In this document: piece after piece, positions 1 through 29,886 of the stretch | Layout of the letters: every line of letters starts with the position of its first letter | How positions within the stretch are numbered: position 1 is the stretch's first letter | Source of the DNA: Trachythela sp. YZ-2020 | Taxonomy: Eukaryota > Cnidaria > Anthozoa > Malacalcyonacea > Clavulariidae | Reading direction: 5' to 3' | NCBI GenBank assembly: GCA_016169945.1 | Contig: JADLSH010000271.1 | Location: 62,001-126,000 of the forward strand | Length of the DNA stretch: 64,000 bases | The notes under the pieces: model-generated | What the model was told of the DNA's origin: nothing | Databases searched by the model: none | Seen by the model: only the letters and a program-made list of their open reading frames with translations | Made by a program: the position numbers and the translations under genes

Positions 1-2966
1 TTGAATTATTTCGACGACTTAAAAAATTCTGTAAAGCACAAAATGTTTCAATCATATTTTGGCACAGCAGAGTGGTGAGAATAATTCAATAAACGTTAAT
101 TAAGAATGCTTTCGGGTTGGGAATTACAATTTTTGCCTGCTCGCGTTTCAACTCCCAAACACTTAAAACCCCAGCTATACTCAATAATGCGAGAAAGTTG
201 AAATCAATTAAACGACCAAAAGCCATTGAAATTTACAGTAGGTATACATTTGAACCCAGTACGTCGTTCCGATCAAATATATTAAAGACGAATGCACAGA
301 AAAATGCATGCATGAGATGGTGGAACACATTGATTTTTTGTCTAGGAGATTTGGTTTAATTTCAGTTCATGGCAGACACAACCTAAAATAAGAAATACTT
401 CTCGACGTATATATTTTTTGAGAAATGGTTTTTTCTGTTCCAGATTTTAGCTTTCGTAATTTTGGTCCTGAATTCATCTGGATAAATAGATCATACTTTA
501 TGACCTATTAGGTGCTCTTCATGCATTGTACTGTCGTGTGCACAACTAACATTTGTGGTATTGCTACATGTAGCAAGAAATGTGTTAGATGAAATATAAT
601 TGTAATATGGTGAAACAGGGGAAAGTGCGGCAAAAACCTTTGGAAGAGAGAGAGAGATTTCCTGATTGGCTTTTAGTATTTTAATTAAAAAACCCGATAT
701 ATAGATGCCATCTTATAGACTTGGCTGGATGAATAAGTATAACCAGTTGGATACACTTTAATAAAAGAGTGTGCGTGTAAATTTAGGTCATCAATATATT
801 CTCATCCTCCTGTTTAATATTCTAACCACTATTAAAGGTCAAGAACATATCAGGGGTAATCATCTTCACAAAATGCTTTATGGCGTGAGAGAAATTATAA
901 TACTAGCTGTCTCATAAAATACTAAAATTTAAATACTAGGGAGAACTTGTTTTGTGTTAAACGAGGATTTCGACAAGAACAGCCTTTTGACATTCACATA
1001 GCATTTTCACCATCTTAGATTAGCTTTAGAGGCATCTGATCTGGCATTGTACGACTGTTTTTGACGAGTATAACTCTCCAGTTTTTCGAAAGTAAACTCT
1101 GGCAATTTGTTGAAAGATTATGTGCAACCAAATTCTCCAGAATTACAGATTTCTGCCTCCGTGTCCGACACTATTCAGGTTTTCGAGAAGATCCAGCGCC
1201 CCCATTTCACTTGTTCAAAAAAAGCTGAGTACTTGAAAGATTTTCAGGTTAGCCAAACCGTCGAAGACCCAGGCAGAAAACTAGAGCCGTCGTTGTTATA
1301 AACAGCGTCTAAAAGACAGTTATGAACCTCAAAACATGCACATTTAATTGCTGCCGGTAGCCTATTCATTTTTTAATGCATCTGACGAAACGCTCAAATT
1401 GAATTTGTGTTTTCTCGGTGAATCCTAACAAGAGGTCATCTTAGCTAATTGATCACAAAATTTCGTAGTATGGGCGAAATGTTATCAATCATTGCGCTAA
1501 GCATATGTCCAAACAAAAGTTGTATTTTGATAAACTACCAATGTAAGAGAGTAAAATATGTTTACAGCTTACAGTTTCTTCGATTAAATGCTTTAAAAAG
1601 CTCAGAAAATTATTGAAATAATGTTTAAGAATCGTAACATGCGCAAAATACAGTATTTGTTTATTTTCCTTGCAGCGTAATGATGGTCAAAAGAGGCAAA
1701 TTTCAACCCACGAAAATACCTAACTTCCCATCACTTAACGTTAAGATATAAACACAAAAATTACAATCTTCAGTTTTAAAGTTGGGATGACTTGGAAACA
1801 TAGCTACCCAAATGTTGATTTGAAAATTTTCCCATCGAAGTCATGAAAAGTACGAGTCATAATAATCCTCAATATTTCTTTCACGGCAGTGCATCTTGTT
1901 AGGCCAAACAAGCATCCATACCATAAATTGGTTACTCATTCAATTCGTCCTTCCAGTTTGATAGGTTCTGCCAAATTAGCGAAAAAACAACAGTAGGAAA
2001 AACCACGCTCCTTGTCCACTTTTGTCGAAAAGCACGCTCGTACCAGTGCATCTTTGCGTCACACATCGATCATCGCGTTGCATCGCCCAGTGTATATAAG
2101 CGCGATGTTTGGAACCAACTTCCCATCATTTATTGATCGCGGTTTATATCATCGGAAAGAGGATACTTCAAGGAGAAAATACAGCTTGTGAGCTCCAGGC
2201 AACGTACATTTTATCGAGCAATTTTAACATGAACTGAGGCAAATTTCCTAATTTTGCTCAATTTATAAGGATATCTATTTTCGGTTTTCATGGAAAAACA
2301 TTTTTCTGGGGAACTAGTTAGCGCGGTGATCATTTTGAACTAGATGTATATGACTACGAGTAATAATCTAACCAATATAGACTTCTGAGACATAGCCATG
2401 CATAGGCATATTTGAAATATTCCAATTGTGCTACACATATTTTTTGGAAATCCGCCATATTCAACACATTAAGTTAACTTGGGAGAGATCCGCCAAACTG
2501 AACAACATTTTTGGATATCCTAAACCAGTTTTCTACACGGATTACTCCAAAATAGAGAAAACATGATGCCCAAAACTGAAAGTTGAGTTCTGGACGAAAC
2601 TGAAAAAAGATTGACAAATCTGTGTCCGTGACGAGAGTTGGTGACTTGTGTGCTTGAGTGAAACGTTCAAACCATTGGGAAATATATAAAGATGATACAG
2701 CGACCATATTACGTTTACTAACAATCTATTTCAAAATATGATATGCCCTAATTAAGTTTCTATTAAAACGTTTTCGCAAATTTCTAATTAAATCTGAATG
2801 AATATTCATTTCTCACCTTGACCGTCAGTACCAAAATGTCACTGATTATCAAATCGTGTTTTAGGTTCTTTAAACGCGTGATTAGTTGTAGGAAACAGGT
2901 GTGAACGGATTTATAGCGATTTGAATCGAACCTAGTAGATGTAGTGATTATAAGACTCGGTGAAAA
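1..2966. other. AT-rich spacer without a recognised gene
   Basis: I see no coding region or known repeat that I can support here. The open frames are short and have no family motifs. A TATA-like TATATAA at 2,093-2,099 lies in a GC-richer patch and could be a plus-strand core promoter, but no convincing exon follows it. The lower end adjoins the last exon of the minus-strand secreted gene, so the first few hundred bases below 2,967 may hold its 3'UTR. Confidence 0.4.
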
Positions 2967-20616
<17,650 letters not shown>

Positions 20617-20706
20617 TGCAATAGTCGTCTGTCGAACTACTGTATAACGACTTTACTCGAATGACAGCTCTTTTGCAAATTCAAAAGATATTAGCTAGCG
20701 GGAGAG

Positions 20707-20713
20707 TTATATA
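20707..20713 (-). promoter_or_regulatory. TATA box upstream of exon 1A
   Basis: On the minus strand the sequence reads GGATATATAACTCTCC; TATATAA is 91-97 bases before the start codon. The matching position upstream of the duplicate exon reads TATAATA (40,649-40,655), and the bases from here to the ATG are well conserved between copies. A short 5'UTR of about 60 bases is inferred. Confidence 0.45.
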
Positions 20714-20980
20714 TCCACTCCAATTAAAACCTTTAGTGCGTACGTCATTTAAAAAGCATGTAAATAATCCCTAATAACGGCCATTTAACTGAAGCAAGAA
20801 AAATATGATATACAATAATTATAGAATACAATGCAATAAAACACAATTAAGGGATATATATGCTTTCTCTAGTTTAGCACGTAAAATATTCCACATTGCT
20901 GAACCTTCACCGTATCGAAGAGACCTTATATAATATAAACATACTTACTCTTCCCTCGAGGTAAATACCAATCATTCCAA

Positions 20981-21335
20981 TAGAATTAACGGTGATTATC
21001 TGTATTAGGGAAACTTTGGTGGTGTAAATTAGCTTATGACGCAAGCAGTGAAGGGTCTATTATTATTAAGGAGAATGGCGTATTTCGTCCAACAGTAGTT
21101 AGATAAACTAGATAGGTTTTATGTATATTTTCTGTTATCATAGACATAGTGTAAATTTAGGTGTTATATATTTGCGGGGTTTGTCTTGTTGGGACTTCGA
21201 GTCCGTTTGTGAATCCCTTATCTAACTTGCCTTTTGTTGTTTGTAATATCTTGTTTGTTTTAATGTATTGTTGTAAATTTTTAGCGAGTTTGATTAAAGC
21301 TTCTTATCAATGTTAACTCGGTCTATACTTGATCT
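20981..21335. mobile_element. ~350-bp copy-1-specific insertion, unidentified
   Basis: The paralogous site near 40,920 reads ACCAATCATTCATGGAC without interruption. Copy 1 has about 355 extra bases between ATCATT and CATGGAC, ending ..ATCTTT, so an imperfect target duplication (ATCATT/ATCTTT) is possible. The insert has ATTAAAG-like and TGTAAATTT motifs that could suit an LTR remnant, but its ends do not begin TG..CA. Confidence 0.4.
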
Positions 21336-22092
21336 TTCATGGACTATACTCACAAATTGGAAAATACTAGTACTATATCCAGGAGGCAGTAACACAAATT
21401 AACAGGTTCACACCTCTCAATTCGATACCATATGAAAATTTATGATGGCTGTTGAATGGTTACCATGTTAATGGCTATACAAGAAATACCTTTATTATCT
21501 ATTTCTATTCTACTCTATTCCCAGTCAAATATACACGGGTCATTATACCATGATTGGCGTAAAAAAGATATAGGGCTAGGAGCCTAATAGAAACCTGCTG
21601 GCTTTTAACTTTAGGTCCCTAGATAATAAACATCTAAATTTACCATAATCATTTTAAAGCTAATCAGATTGAAAAGAAGTAATATATACAATTAAGATTG
21701 TAACATATATATATATTGAGTTTGCTATATATAGACAAAACATATCAATTCATACTTATTATTTACAAGAATGTTATTGCAATGACTGAATAAAGTACAG
21801 TGTAATTGTTTGAAAACTATTTTTATGGATGCAGATTGCTATTATTGCAGTGTTATTATTCTAAAAAATTCAATCTAGATCATAAATTTACCATATTTCA
21901 AAAATTGTAGGGAGCCACCTTAAGTGATATGTATATGCACTTGAACGCTATATATTTGTGAATCTAAACTGATTTTCAGTGAGATAAAATTTGTTTATAC
22001 AGCGTTGGGGTTATACTCTCTTGGTTTCATGTTTTCCGCAAATGTATCCGATTTTAATTGTTTAAAGGTAGGTATACCCTTACGAAAAAAAC

Positions 22093-22497
22093 ACATGTGT
22101 TTCACATGTGTTTCACATGTGTTTCACATGTGATTCACATGTGGTCATATGTGATTTTCATGTGGTCACATGTGATTCACATATGATTCACATGTGATTT
22201 TCATTTGCTCATATGTGGTTTTCACAAGCTCACATGTGATTCACATGTGGTCATATGTGATTCTCATGTGGTTACACGTGATTTACATGTGATTCACATG
22301 TGACTTTAAGTGCTCATATGTGATTTCAGTATGTTCACATGTGATTCACATGTGATTCACATGTGGTTTTCATGTGCTCATATGTGATTTCGATATGCTC
22401 ACATATGAATCACATGTGAACCACATGTGGGCATATCGAAATCAGATATGAGCACATGAAAATCACATGTGAAGCACATGTGAACCACATGTGAGCA
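22093..22497. repeat. Subterminal array of the palindrome CACATGTG
   Basis: More than 20 copies of CACATGTG or one-base variants (CATATGTG, ACATATG) at 10-20 base spacing, mostly in the form TTCACATGTGATTCACATGTG. Around 22,366-22,464 the array folds back on itself (TTTCATGTGCTCATATGTGA versus its complement). In En/Spm-type transposons, such repeats next to the TIR bind the element's TNPA-like protein. The same motif appears twice at the right end (24,500-24,520). Confidence 0.75.
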
Positions 22498-22740
22498 CGA
22501 TATTACTAATAATCTACAAGTGGAAAGAAAGCCGATAGAAAAGTGCTAAACTGTTGAGCCAAACAAAACATTATAAAAGTGAAGATCATATCAGAATTAG
22601 TAAAGATGCTTCACATCTTTTAAGTCATGGGATGTGACATGATGGCAATTCAAGTTCTTTCTGGAAAACAAAATCCGGCTAATTAGGAGAATGATAATAA
22701 TTATTTCAATAATATATATGAATATATCCATTGCCAAAAT

Positions 22741-22965
22741 GTTCTATTAGAATCCTATAGAATATTCTACAGAATATTCTAAATCCTATAGAATATTATT
22801 TTGGGTCATTTACTCTATTGAATATTCTAGTGAAGATTTACAGATCCTATAGAATGTTCTATTGCACAGTCATATGAAACATTCAATAACATATTCTATA
22901 GAATATTTCATTAATAATGAAACTTATGTAATATTCGATAGAATGTTTAATAGAATGTGAGCATG
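22741..22965. repeat. Repeats of palindromic ATTCTATAGAAT inside the transposon
   Basis: At least eight imperfect copies of (A)TTCTATAGAAT(A) occur, for example AATCCTATAGAATATTCTAC and ACATTCTATAGAATATTTCA. This is a second palindromic motif, separate from CACATGTG, and a candidate second binding-site type. Confidence 0.5.
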
Positions 22966-23427
22966 TAAAAAACAATTGATTTAAACATGCATTTTGTTTA
23001 ACTTCAACACAACACAGAACATATATTTACTGTCATAGCATAAAATTCAGTGTATTTTATTTAGTAGCAAGGACAAAATTATTTAGTAACATCTGTGTAA
23101 CTCTACTAGCTGGGGAGGCTTACAGGTGCTACACCTTGCCTAAGGGTGACCTGGAGGTAGTTGTGACTAAGGATAACCTCATTCGCCCACGTCGAAACTC
23201 CACAACCGGTTGCAGTTTTAAGTCAATGCCCAGGACCAAAAATATACAATATATACACATGTATTAACTAATTTACATAGAATTAATCTCTATCTATAGT
23301 GTTCGGTAATTGACAGATAATAGTGTTCACACTCATGGATTGATCTGTAATTAAGACAAACTTGTCTGAAATGTCACCTAACCTCACAATTTGCAATGCT
23401 GTTTCAATTTCTGAGACTTTCCAAATG

Positions 23428-24495
23428 TTACCACAGAGTACGTCTACCACATTCACAATCTGTTCTTAGCCAGGAGGGTCGGTTTAAATAAACAAGTCTG
23501 GCAAAAGCAAAACACAACCCTTTCACAACAGCAAATACTTTCAGCTCCACAACTGTGCCATCCACAAGACCAACAATAGAGTTCTTTCTTCGAGAGCTAC
23601 GGGTGTACTGTTGACAGTGTAGCACTTTACCACCAACAATGGCCTTTGTGAAAAACTCAGCTTGCTCAGCCTCATCAATTGGACCATACAAAGCATCATC
23701 ATCAAGAAGAAACCTTTCCTCAATCGTAAAAGGCCGACAATAGGATGCACCTAAAAGTACTATCCCATTGTCAAATTGCTTTGCTTTTCTCAATGGTACA
23801 GTTCCCTTTAGCTGGGCTTCCATGAAAAATGTCATTGCACTTACTCCATTATGCTTAAAATTGTCAGAAAGAATACCAATGGCACGATATAAAAGAAAAG
23901 AATTTGCGATCTGCAAGGGTACAGCTTGCGTTCCATGGAAAAGCTTCAACAGGACAAGGTTAAAACCTTCAAAAACGTAAGTGGAATAGACAGACAATGG
24001 TCCCCAGTCAATCACTGTTTGAGTTAAATGATTTAACTGATGAACATTGTAAGACATATGAACATCACCATATAAATCCAGAAAATCCTGAACAAATTTA
24101 GATAAGGAAGAATGAGCCTTATTCAACTCCGATCGGGTGATGGAAAACTTCGTCAACAAAAAAACACCATGTGCAAGAAGAAGCATGTGCTGAAAGTATC
24201 TTAAAGGCAACACTCCATAGAGAATTACTGGACAGTAAAGGAGAATCCACCAATGCCATTCAGAACCCTTCCAAAATGCTCTTTGGGCAAGTGAGCGAGG
24301 GACCCTAGTGACTTCATGAGGTGGTGAAATTTGTTGGAGCTTAGCATCAAGCTCCGCTATACACCTACCTAAATACCAGGGTTCTTGGTGATTACAGGAA
24401 TCAAACCAAAGATGCCCCAACTGCCGTGCAACGCCGAGGTCAATACAGTGGAGATTGTCAACTGGAAATCCTCTGACTGTATTGAAAAATGGCAA
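23428..24495 (-). CDS. TNP2-like transposase, C-terminal half
   Basis: The 355-residue frame starts near the right TIR and reads FPVDNLHCIDLGVARQLGHL, then WFDS, RVPRSLAQRAFWKGSEWHWW, SYNVHQLNHLTQTVIDWGPL and YVFEGFNLVLLKLFHGTQ. The order (D..H...LGV.R.L, R....WKASEW+, NVH.L.HL...V..WGPL, FE..N..L....HGT) is that of transposase-domain proteins of CACTA elements with a DUF4218-type region. The expected N-terminal catalytic half is absent. A CAG at 24,477 could be an old splice acceptor, with upstream exons lost. A carboxy-terminal CECGRRTLW follows. Probably inactive alone. Confidence 0.65.
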   Translation of the reverse strand: MPFFNTVRGFPVDNLHCIDLGVARQLGHLWFDSCNHQEPWYLGRCIAELDAKLQQISPPHEVTRVPRSLAQRAFWKGSEWHWWILLYCPVILYGVLPLRYFQHMLLLAHGVFLLTKFSITRSELNKAHSSLSKFVQDFLDLYGDVHMSYNVHQLNHLTQTVIDWGPLSVYSTYVFEGFNLVLLKLFHGTQAVPLQIANSFLLYRAIGILSDNFKHNGVSAMTFFMEAQLKGTVPLRKAKQFDNGIVLLGASYCRPFTIEERFLLDDDALYGPIDEAEQAEFFTKAIVGGKVLHCQQYTRSSRRKNSIVGLVDGTVVELKVFAVVKGLCFAFARLVYLNRPSWLRTDCECGRRTLW

Positions 24496-24536
24496 CTCTC
24501 ACATGTGGTTTCTACATGTGGTTTTTTCGTAAGGGT

Positions 24537-25693
24537 ATGTCATTGCACCAGACAGTTTTGCCATTCGTTCTGATGTAAACATTATGAGATGGCTTTTTTT
24601 GGAATAGCAATGCTTAATATTTGTTTTGCAGTCCAATATCCAGTTTTCAAGACCAAACTGTAAGTTTTTTCTTAAAATGATGATTATTTAATGTTAATAA
24701 AGATTTAATTGGTGTTCTAGTTGAAATTTAAGCATTCAACTCTCACGCAATCACTCATAATACCACTCGTTAAATCAGATTTGGTCAATATATATTCAAA
24801 CTGCATATAGATTTAGATAACGCAGCCCGCTGGGTAATGAAGCTTCGAGTGAGGCCTATGAAGAAATCGAAACCAACATGAAGTTAGTTGGAGCGACAGC
24901 AATTGAAGACAAATTACGAGATATGGCCTCCCTCAAACTATCGCTAATTTATCAAAGGTATATGTGATCGTAGGCCATCAATAAATTGAACTAAAAGAAA
25001 TCAAACTAACTGTATCTATACTGGATAGTTTACCAATTCTAACCGTTCTCTCTAGAGGTTCAATGCTTTATTGGACCAGTGTTACTACAGGAAGGCACCG
25101 AGAAAACCTGCGGTGTTTGGTAGAGTCAAACTAGAACCACTTTACTTATGATTATGATTATGGTAAAATAAACCAAACGCAGTCGCTGAATTAATCTCGA
25201 TTACCTTAAAGCCGTGTTAAACATTTCAATCACCATCTGGTAACACGCATAATTATATGGTTGTATCAATTTTAGGCCGACATCAAAATCTGGGTTTTAA
25301 CCGGAGATAAACAAGGTAGGAATACTCTAACAGCTTAAACAGCTCATTTTTTAGTCCTGGCACGAAGCAACTTCCAACTCGCAGCGAGCGCTTGTAACTA
25401 ATTAAAAAGGAACCTCTCTATACAGGCTCACTTCCGTGAGAGATCGACCTTGGCTTTAAATCCTTTTATATAAAGGTATTTCAAATCATCCATTATACCA
25501 CTGTATGATAATGAATATTTTATTCAATGTCGTTTACACTGGGTTTGGTTGTCCAGTTCACCCAGGCCAAAGATATACGATACAAGTGTTCGATAACGTA
25601 GCCTAAAGCCTGAGAGTTAGTTTTAGGTGAGGGAGAAAACCGAAGAAAAACCCTCGAAGCACAGCAGTGAACCAACCACAACTCTACTTACAT
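24537..25693. other. Distal part of duplication copy 1, non-coding
   Basis: It matches 43,303-43,500 and 45,470-47,422 in copy 2 (with copy 2 insertions). It ends with a short member of the CCGGAG/GAAGAAAAACCCTCGAAGCA repeat at 25,615-25,690. No coding evidence. Confidence 0.6.
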
Positions 25694-25730
25694 GAGTTTT
25701 CAAATGGATCAAGTCTCTCTGTGTAGGATA

Positions 25731-26209
25731 CTGCGATTTCCAGTTGAGTTTGGAACACCTATAGTTTAATCGTAATGTTTCGACGTTTGAACAAATAGTT
25801 TTGACGTAATTCATGCGAGCTATGTTGTCAGGGCGTTGTCATTATGTTGTCATAGCCTTTTATAGATGTTATACTAAAGTTGTCCTCAGTATACAAACCT
25901 CACACTTCATTATTTTTGTTTTACATATATATATTCAATAATCAAAATAAAAGGAAAACAAGATGTCCGTCTCTTTCTCGCTAAAGACTACCTCTTCTAT
26001 AACAAGTTAACAACTTTAAAATAAAACAATAATCCCATATAAGGTTATGAAAATGCCCGACTATATTTAGGATTTCGATGTTCTGACAACATCTATAAAA
26101 TACTTTGACAACGTAGTGACAACGCTCATGACAACATAGCTTGCGTTACATCAACGTTGAAACATTACGATAAAACTATAGGCGTTCCAAACTCAACTGG
26201 AAATCGCAG
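25731..26209. mobile_element. Mariner-type MITE with long inverted arms
   Basis: The ends CTGCGATTTCCAGTTGAGTT and AACTCAACTGGAAATCGCAG are exact inverted repeats flanked by TA. Arms stay similar for about 130-150 bases (GCTATGTTGTCA, GCGTTGTCA and TTTTATAGATGTT in both). No ORF. Confidence 0.75.
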
Positions 26210-26211
26210 TA

Positions 26212-27690
26212 TAGTCACCCAACCGAAGTGAAACACTACCGTCAACCTACTGTAACAAGCTTAACTCAGTGATAATGGTCAGCGCGCTAACCGTATCATG
26301 CCTCTAGACACTGCAGAAATTAGAGACAGGCTTTTAGCCAGGATGCCAAAACTGGCCGTCCAAAAAATACCGTGGGTGTGGCTACCAATTTTCGTGGCGG
26401 TCGTAAAATACATGGCGCTTGAAATCTATTCTCACATGCAGACATGCTCATAGTTCAGCGTGTTTTCGACAAAAAGGCATCGAAATATATGCAACAGGTA
26501 AAGCAAATGGCAGCTAACAACTCTGGAAGTCTTCAATAAATATGACGAAGTATATAAATTGCCAATTAAAGAAAATAGTTTCTTAGGCCGTCCATGACCG
26601 TTTATTAAAAATGTATTAAGGGCGATTGGACGGCCGCCTGGATGGCCGCCTGGACGGCCGCCTGGCTAAATGCCTGGTTAGAGAGCCATGGAGGGATGCT
26701 ACCTCCATAGTCTAACGGGCTCCAAATTCAAAATGTGCGCTTCTAAACTTAGTCGAACAAAGAATTCCGGAGTTACAGGTCAACCACAAATCATGCGGAG
26801 GCAATGGAGCTAGATATTTAAACCTGGAGTCACTTGCGAAGAACACCAAAAATTATGTGGAGCTAGGTATCTAAACTTGGAAGATTTAATGGCGAACTCC
26901 AAAAATTATCATCAATCTTGAGGAGATTTGCTGCGAAAAGGTACTTTTCAAAGTAAAAGAAATGCAAAGGAAATCTCATTCCCCAGATCCCTACTGCTGC
27001 ACCAGCATAGTCTAGATATTTGAACTCAATGTAAAACTTGGGGAAAGAAAACGCCGCATATAAAAAAAAAGGTAACTATTCACATATTTACTTGTTATCA
27101 AATGTCAAACGCTACAAAATTTGAATATACTTATATATACATCGAAGATAAACCCCGGCACTCAGATCAAAACCCATCAAACAGATTACCGTTGTCACGG
27201 TCATGAGCTACAGTAAGATTGACCAAAAATGCATAAATTCCAAACTTTGTTCAAGACTAATTTGTTAATACGTCAAAATTTTGTAAGCTTTAAGGCATTT
27301 CGCTCTTGGAATTAAGCTCGGATTTGACTTTTTTATGAAAGAAGCACTCCAGGTATAATTTTGAGTTCAATGGTATGACCCCTCTAAATCAAGTAGATTA
27401 TCTTAAAAGAGTATCAATAAAATCAATAGATAAATCAACGTGTCAATGGATCAATGAATCAATAAATCGATCAAATGGTCAAAAGTAGAATGCAAGCATT
27501 TCTACTCTGATGTGTTTTACAGCTAAATCTAAGTTATTATTATTTCAATTTATTTGATAACGGTGATCCTTCAGCGTCGGTGCTGCTTTTCAAGGGGCCG
27601 TTATTCTATATACATATATTAAAAATAAATATTAGAAACACCATAACATGACGAAAACAGTTTCTATAATTACAATGGATGCATGCATAC
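26212..27690. other. Spacer with a small GGACGGCCGCCT repeat
   Basis: Three copies of GGACGGCCGCCT/GGATGGCCGCCT stand in a row at about 26,628-26,664. The rest is AT-rich with no supported gene. Confidence 0.4.
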
Positions 27691-27836
27691 TAACTCATAT
27701 TAACTCATATTAACTCTTATTAACTCTTATTAACTCTTATTAACTCTTATTAACTCTTATTAACTCTTATTAACTCTTATTAACTCTTATTAACTCTTAT
27801 TAACTCTTATTAACTCTTATTAACTCTTATTAACTC
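27691..27836. repeat. Decamer tandem repeat (TAACTCTTAT)15
   Basis: Two TAACTCATAT units, twelve TAACTCTTAT units and one decayed unit. In LINE orientation this is (ATAAGAGTTA)n at the 3' terminus, the place where several LINE clades end in short repeats. It may reflect template slippage at insertion. Confidence 0.9.
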
Positions 27837-28826
27837 TCACAGACCCATTAGTTTTATAACCCCATTCCGAACAATCCTCCACATATATGTTGTCATTGAC
27901 TATCCCTCTCCAACTCGTTAAAGTAATTATTAATTAAAGTTTTAAAATTTCTTGCGGAGAGTTGCTTGTAACCATTGACAACATCATTTGGGAGATTGTT
28001 CCATGAGGAAGCTCTCCGGTATGAAAAGAACTTCTTCATGAAGTCAGTGTTGGGTTTTTCTAAATAAAGTTTACAGTCATTACTCCTTAGAGGATAAACG
28101 TCACTGTGGCTAAGTTTGAGCATATCCGTTATGTATTCTTGTAGTTCGCCTTGTAAGGCCTTGAATGTCATAGTCATTATATTTCAAGTTTCTTAAGCGT
28201 TTTTTCAATTGAATCCCACCCTAAGCTTTCAAATATATCCTTTGATCTTACTTCATAATTTGATCCCGTGCTTATTCGGGCCGCCCTTTTTTGCATTTTG
28301 GATAGCTTTTCAATGTGAGTGCGACTGCCATCATTCCACACATTTGAGCAGTATGTAAAGTGAGGTAAAACTAATGCGTTCTACATATTAATTAGTGCAT
28401 TTTGAGTTACGAATCTTTTCGCTCGTTTTAATAAAGCAATAGATTTAGAAAGTTTTTGCACTGAATTTCATTATCCTCATTCCATTTTAATTCTTCGTCT
28501 ATAGTAATCCCCAGTACTTTCTTATTTGTCACTTGTTTAATGGTGTGGCTGCCAATTAATATGTGCGGGTTTTCTGTGATTTTTTTTAATTTCCTTAAAG
28601 AGGCTATCAGCATAAACTCAGTTTTTTAACGTTTAAAGTTAGCTTGTTTGCCACTTGCCAGTTATTGACCTTACATAACTCATTCTTTATCTTCCTTTCT
28701 ATATCTGCAGGTGAAATACCAGTACTTGATATATTTGTATCATCTGCACACATTGAAGCCTGTGTTTGTTCAAGGCAGTTTGGAAGATCATTTATATACA
28801 GCTATTTCAATTTAATAAGGTTGTAA
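27691..28826 (-). mobile_element. LINE 3' half with decamer tail, 5' truncated
   Basis: On the minus strand: LYINDLPNCLEQ, MCADDTNISSTGISPADIER (the YADDT catalytic box changed to CADDT), WQVANKLTLNV, KTEFMLIASLRKLKK, KKVLGITIDEELKWN, QNALINMY, PHFTYCSNVWND, KLSKMQKRAARI, then MTMTFKALQGELQEYITDML and SSWNNLPNDVV to a stop at 27,890-27,892. This is the palm and C-terminal part of a CR1/L2/Jockey-type reverse transcriptase, with several frameshifts. Past the stop comes a 3'UTR and 15 units of a 10-bp repeat. Confidence 0.75.
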
Positions 28827-28845
28827 CAGACAATAGTCAAATGTA

Positions 28846-29064
28846 CAATATGAGCGCTAAATGAATGATGGTAATAATGTAATTTAAATAAGTTTAACAC
28901 ATCAGTCGCCTCGTGGGAATACAAATGGCTACTGAGATACTATATTTGTATTCCATGCACGAGGCTACTGAGATACTATATTTGCATATTCCCACGAGGC
29001 TACTGATGTGTTAAACTTATTTAAAACCATGATTATTCCCATCATTCTTTTAGCGTTCATATTG
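28846..29064. mobile_element. TA-flanked MITE with ~80-bp inverted arms
   Basis: CAATATGAGCGCTAAATGAA at the left and its counterpart TTCTTTTAGCGTTCATATTG at the right are flanked by TA. The inner arms TTTAAATAAGTTTAACACAT and CGCCTCGTGGGAATA are mirrored. The loop holds two copies of GCTACTGAGATACTATATTTG-type sequence. Confidence 0.7.
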
Positions 29065-29886
29065 TAGGCCTAATGGAGCTTTGGCGCAATGCATGCCGGT
29101 AGAGTGGTATCAAATTCACTTCTTCGAGAAATTTTGTTGTCATGGAGGCAATTTTGTTCCAAAGAACAAATGATTAATTTTCTATCAAATCTACGTCGCG
29201 ATCGTTGTTATTTTTATCGCTGTTATTTTTATCGCAAGAGAAGCCTTGGCTAAACTCTGTGCCAATTAGGAATTTCCTGCACGTATTACAGAGAAAACAG
29301 CCGTGAAAGGACGCCATTATGGGAGTGAACACAATTCGAACATATTCATCGTTTTAGAATCGTTTTGCTCAACGTTTTCAGGTATTGCAATGTTGTAAGA
29401 GACCGTCAGTAAACGATTTCGCTCTAGAAATATTCTCATGTTGTCTGTCAATGCTGATCGTGTATTTTTACCGATTGATCGTACGTTTTATACCCATATT
29501 TTACGACTTAAAATTGATACAAAAACTGCCATAGAATGCTGTAAACAATGGCCTTTGTGACGTACAAGAACAGAGCTTCTCTTGTGTTTTGGCGCGAAAA
29601 TTTGACTCGCATTTAGGCAAAATTTAATGTATTTTACAAAAGCAGAGTTAAAGCAGTTGTTGTAAATTTTTTTCTACTTGGAGTGCCTTGGTTCTTTCAT
29701 TCTACAAGTAAACAGTAGGTTTTTTAAATTCTAAGTCATAAAACACACTCTAAATAGGTTTAAAAAGCAGCAGGATTTTAGTTTTAGAATTTATACATCA
29801 GATACATTGAAGGTTTAGCGTTACAGTCAGGTATTAAGTCATAGTTAAATATATTTCTGTTTATAAATTATTAAACCTTTTGCACA
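29065..29886. other. AT-rich spacer
   Basis: No gene or repeat that I can support. It runs up to the edge of the 3.4-kb inverted repeat. Confidence 0.4.

Larger units (their letters stand above)
22076..24536 (-). mobile_element. CACTA/EnSpm-like DNA transposon, internally deleted
   Basis: The terminal inverted repeats read ACCCTTACGAAAAAA at both ends, extending into ACACATGTG (left) and CCACATGTAG (right). Flanking AT (or TAT) is duplicated: the empty paralogous site at 43,303-43,310 reads AGGTATGT. The interior has a 400-bp CACATGTG array at the left, an ATTCTATAGAAT-rich region, and a TNP2-type transposase C-terminal half reading leftward from the right end. Few subterminal motifs remain on the right, and the transposase begins almost in the TIR, so its N-terminal part was deleted. 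CACTA placement is inferred from protein type, short TSD and subterminal repeats; the tips are not CACTA. Confidence 0.7.

Noticed and set aside
22093..22497. CRISPR-like array
   Set aside because: Repeats are palindromic 8-mers with irregular short spacers inside a eukaryotic DNA transposon; spacer length and repeat type do not fit CRISPR.
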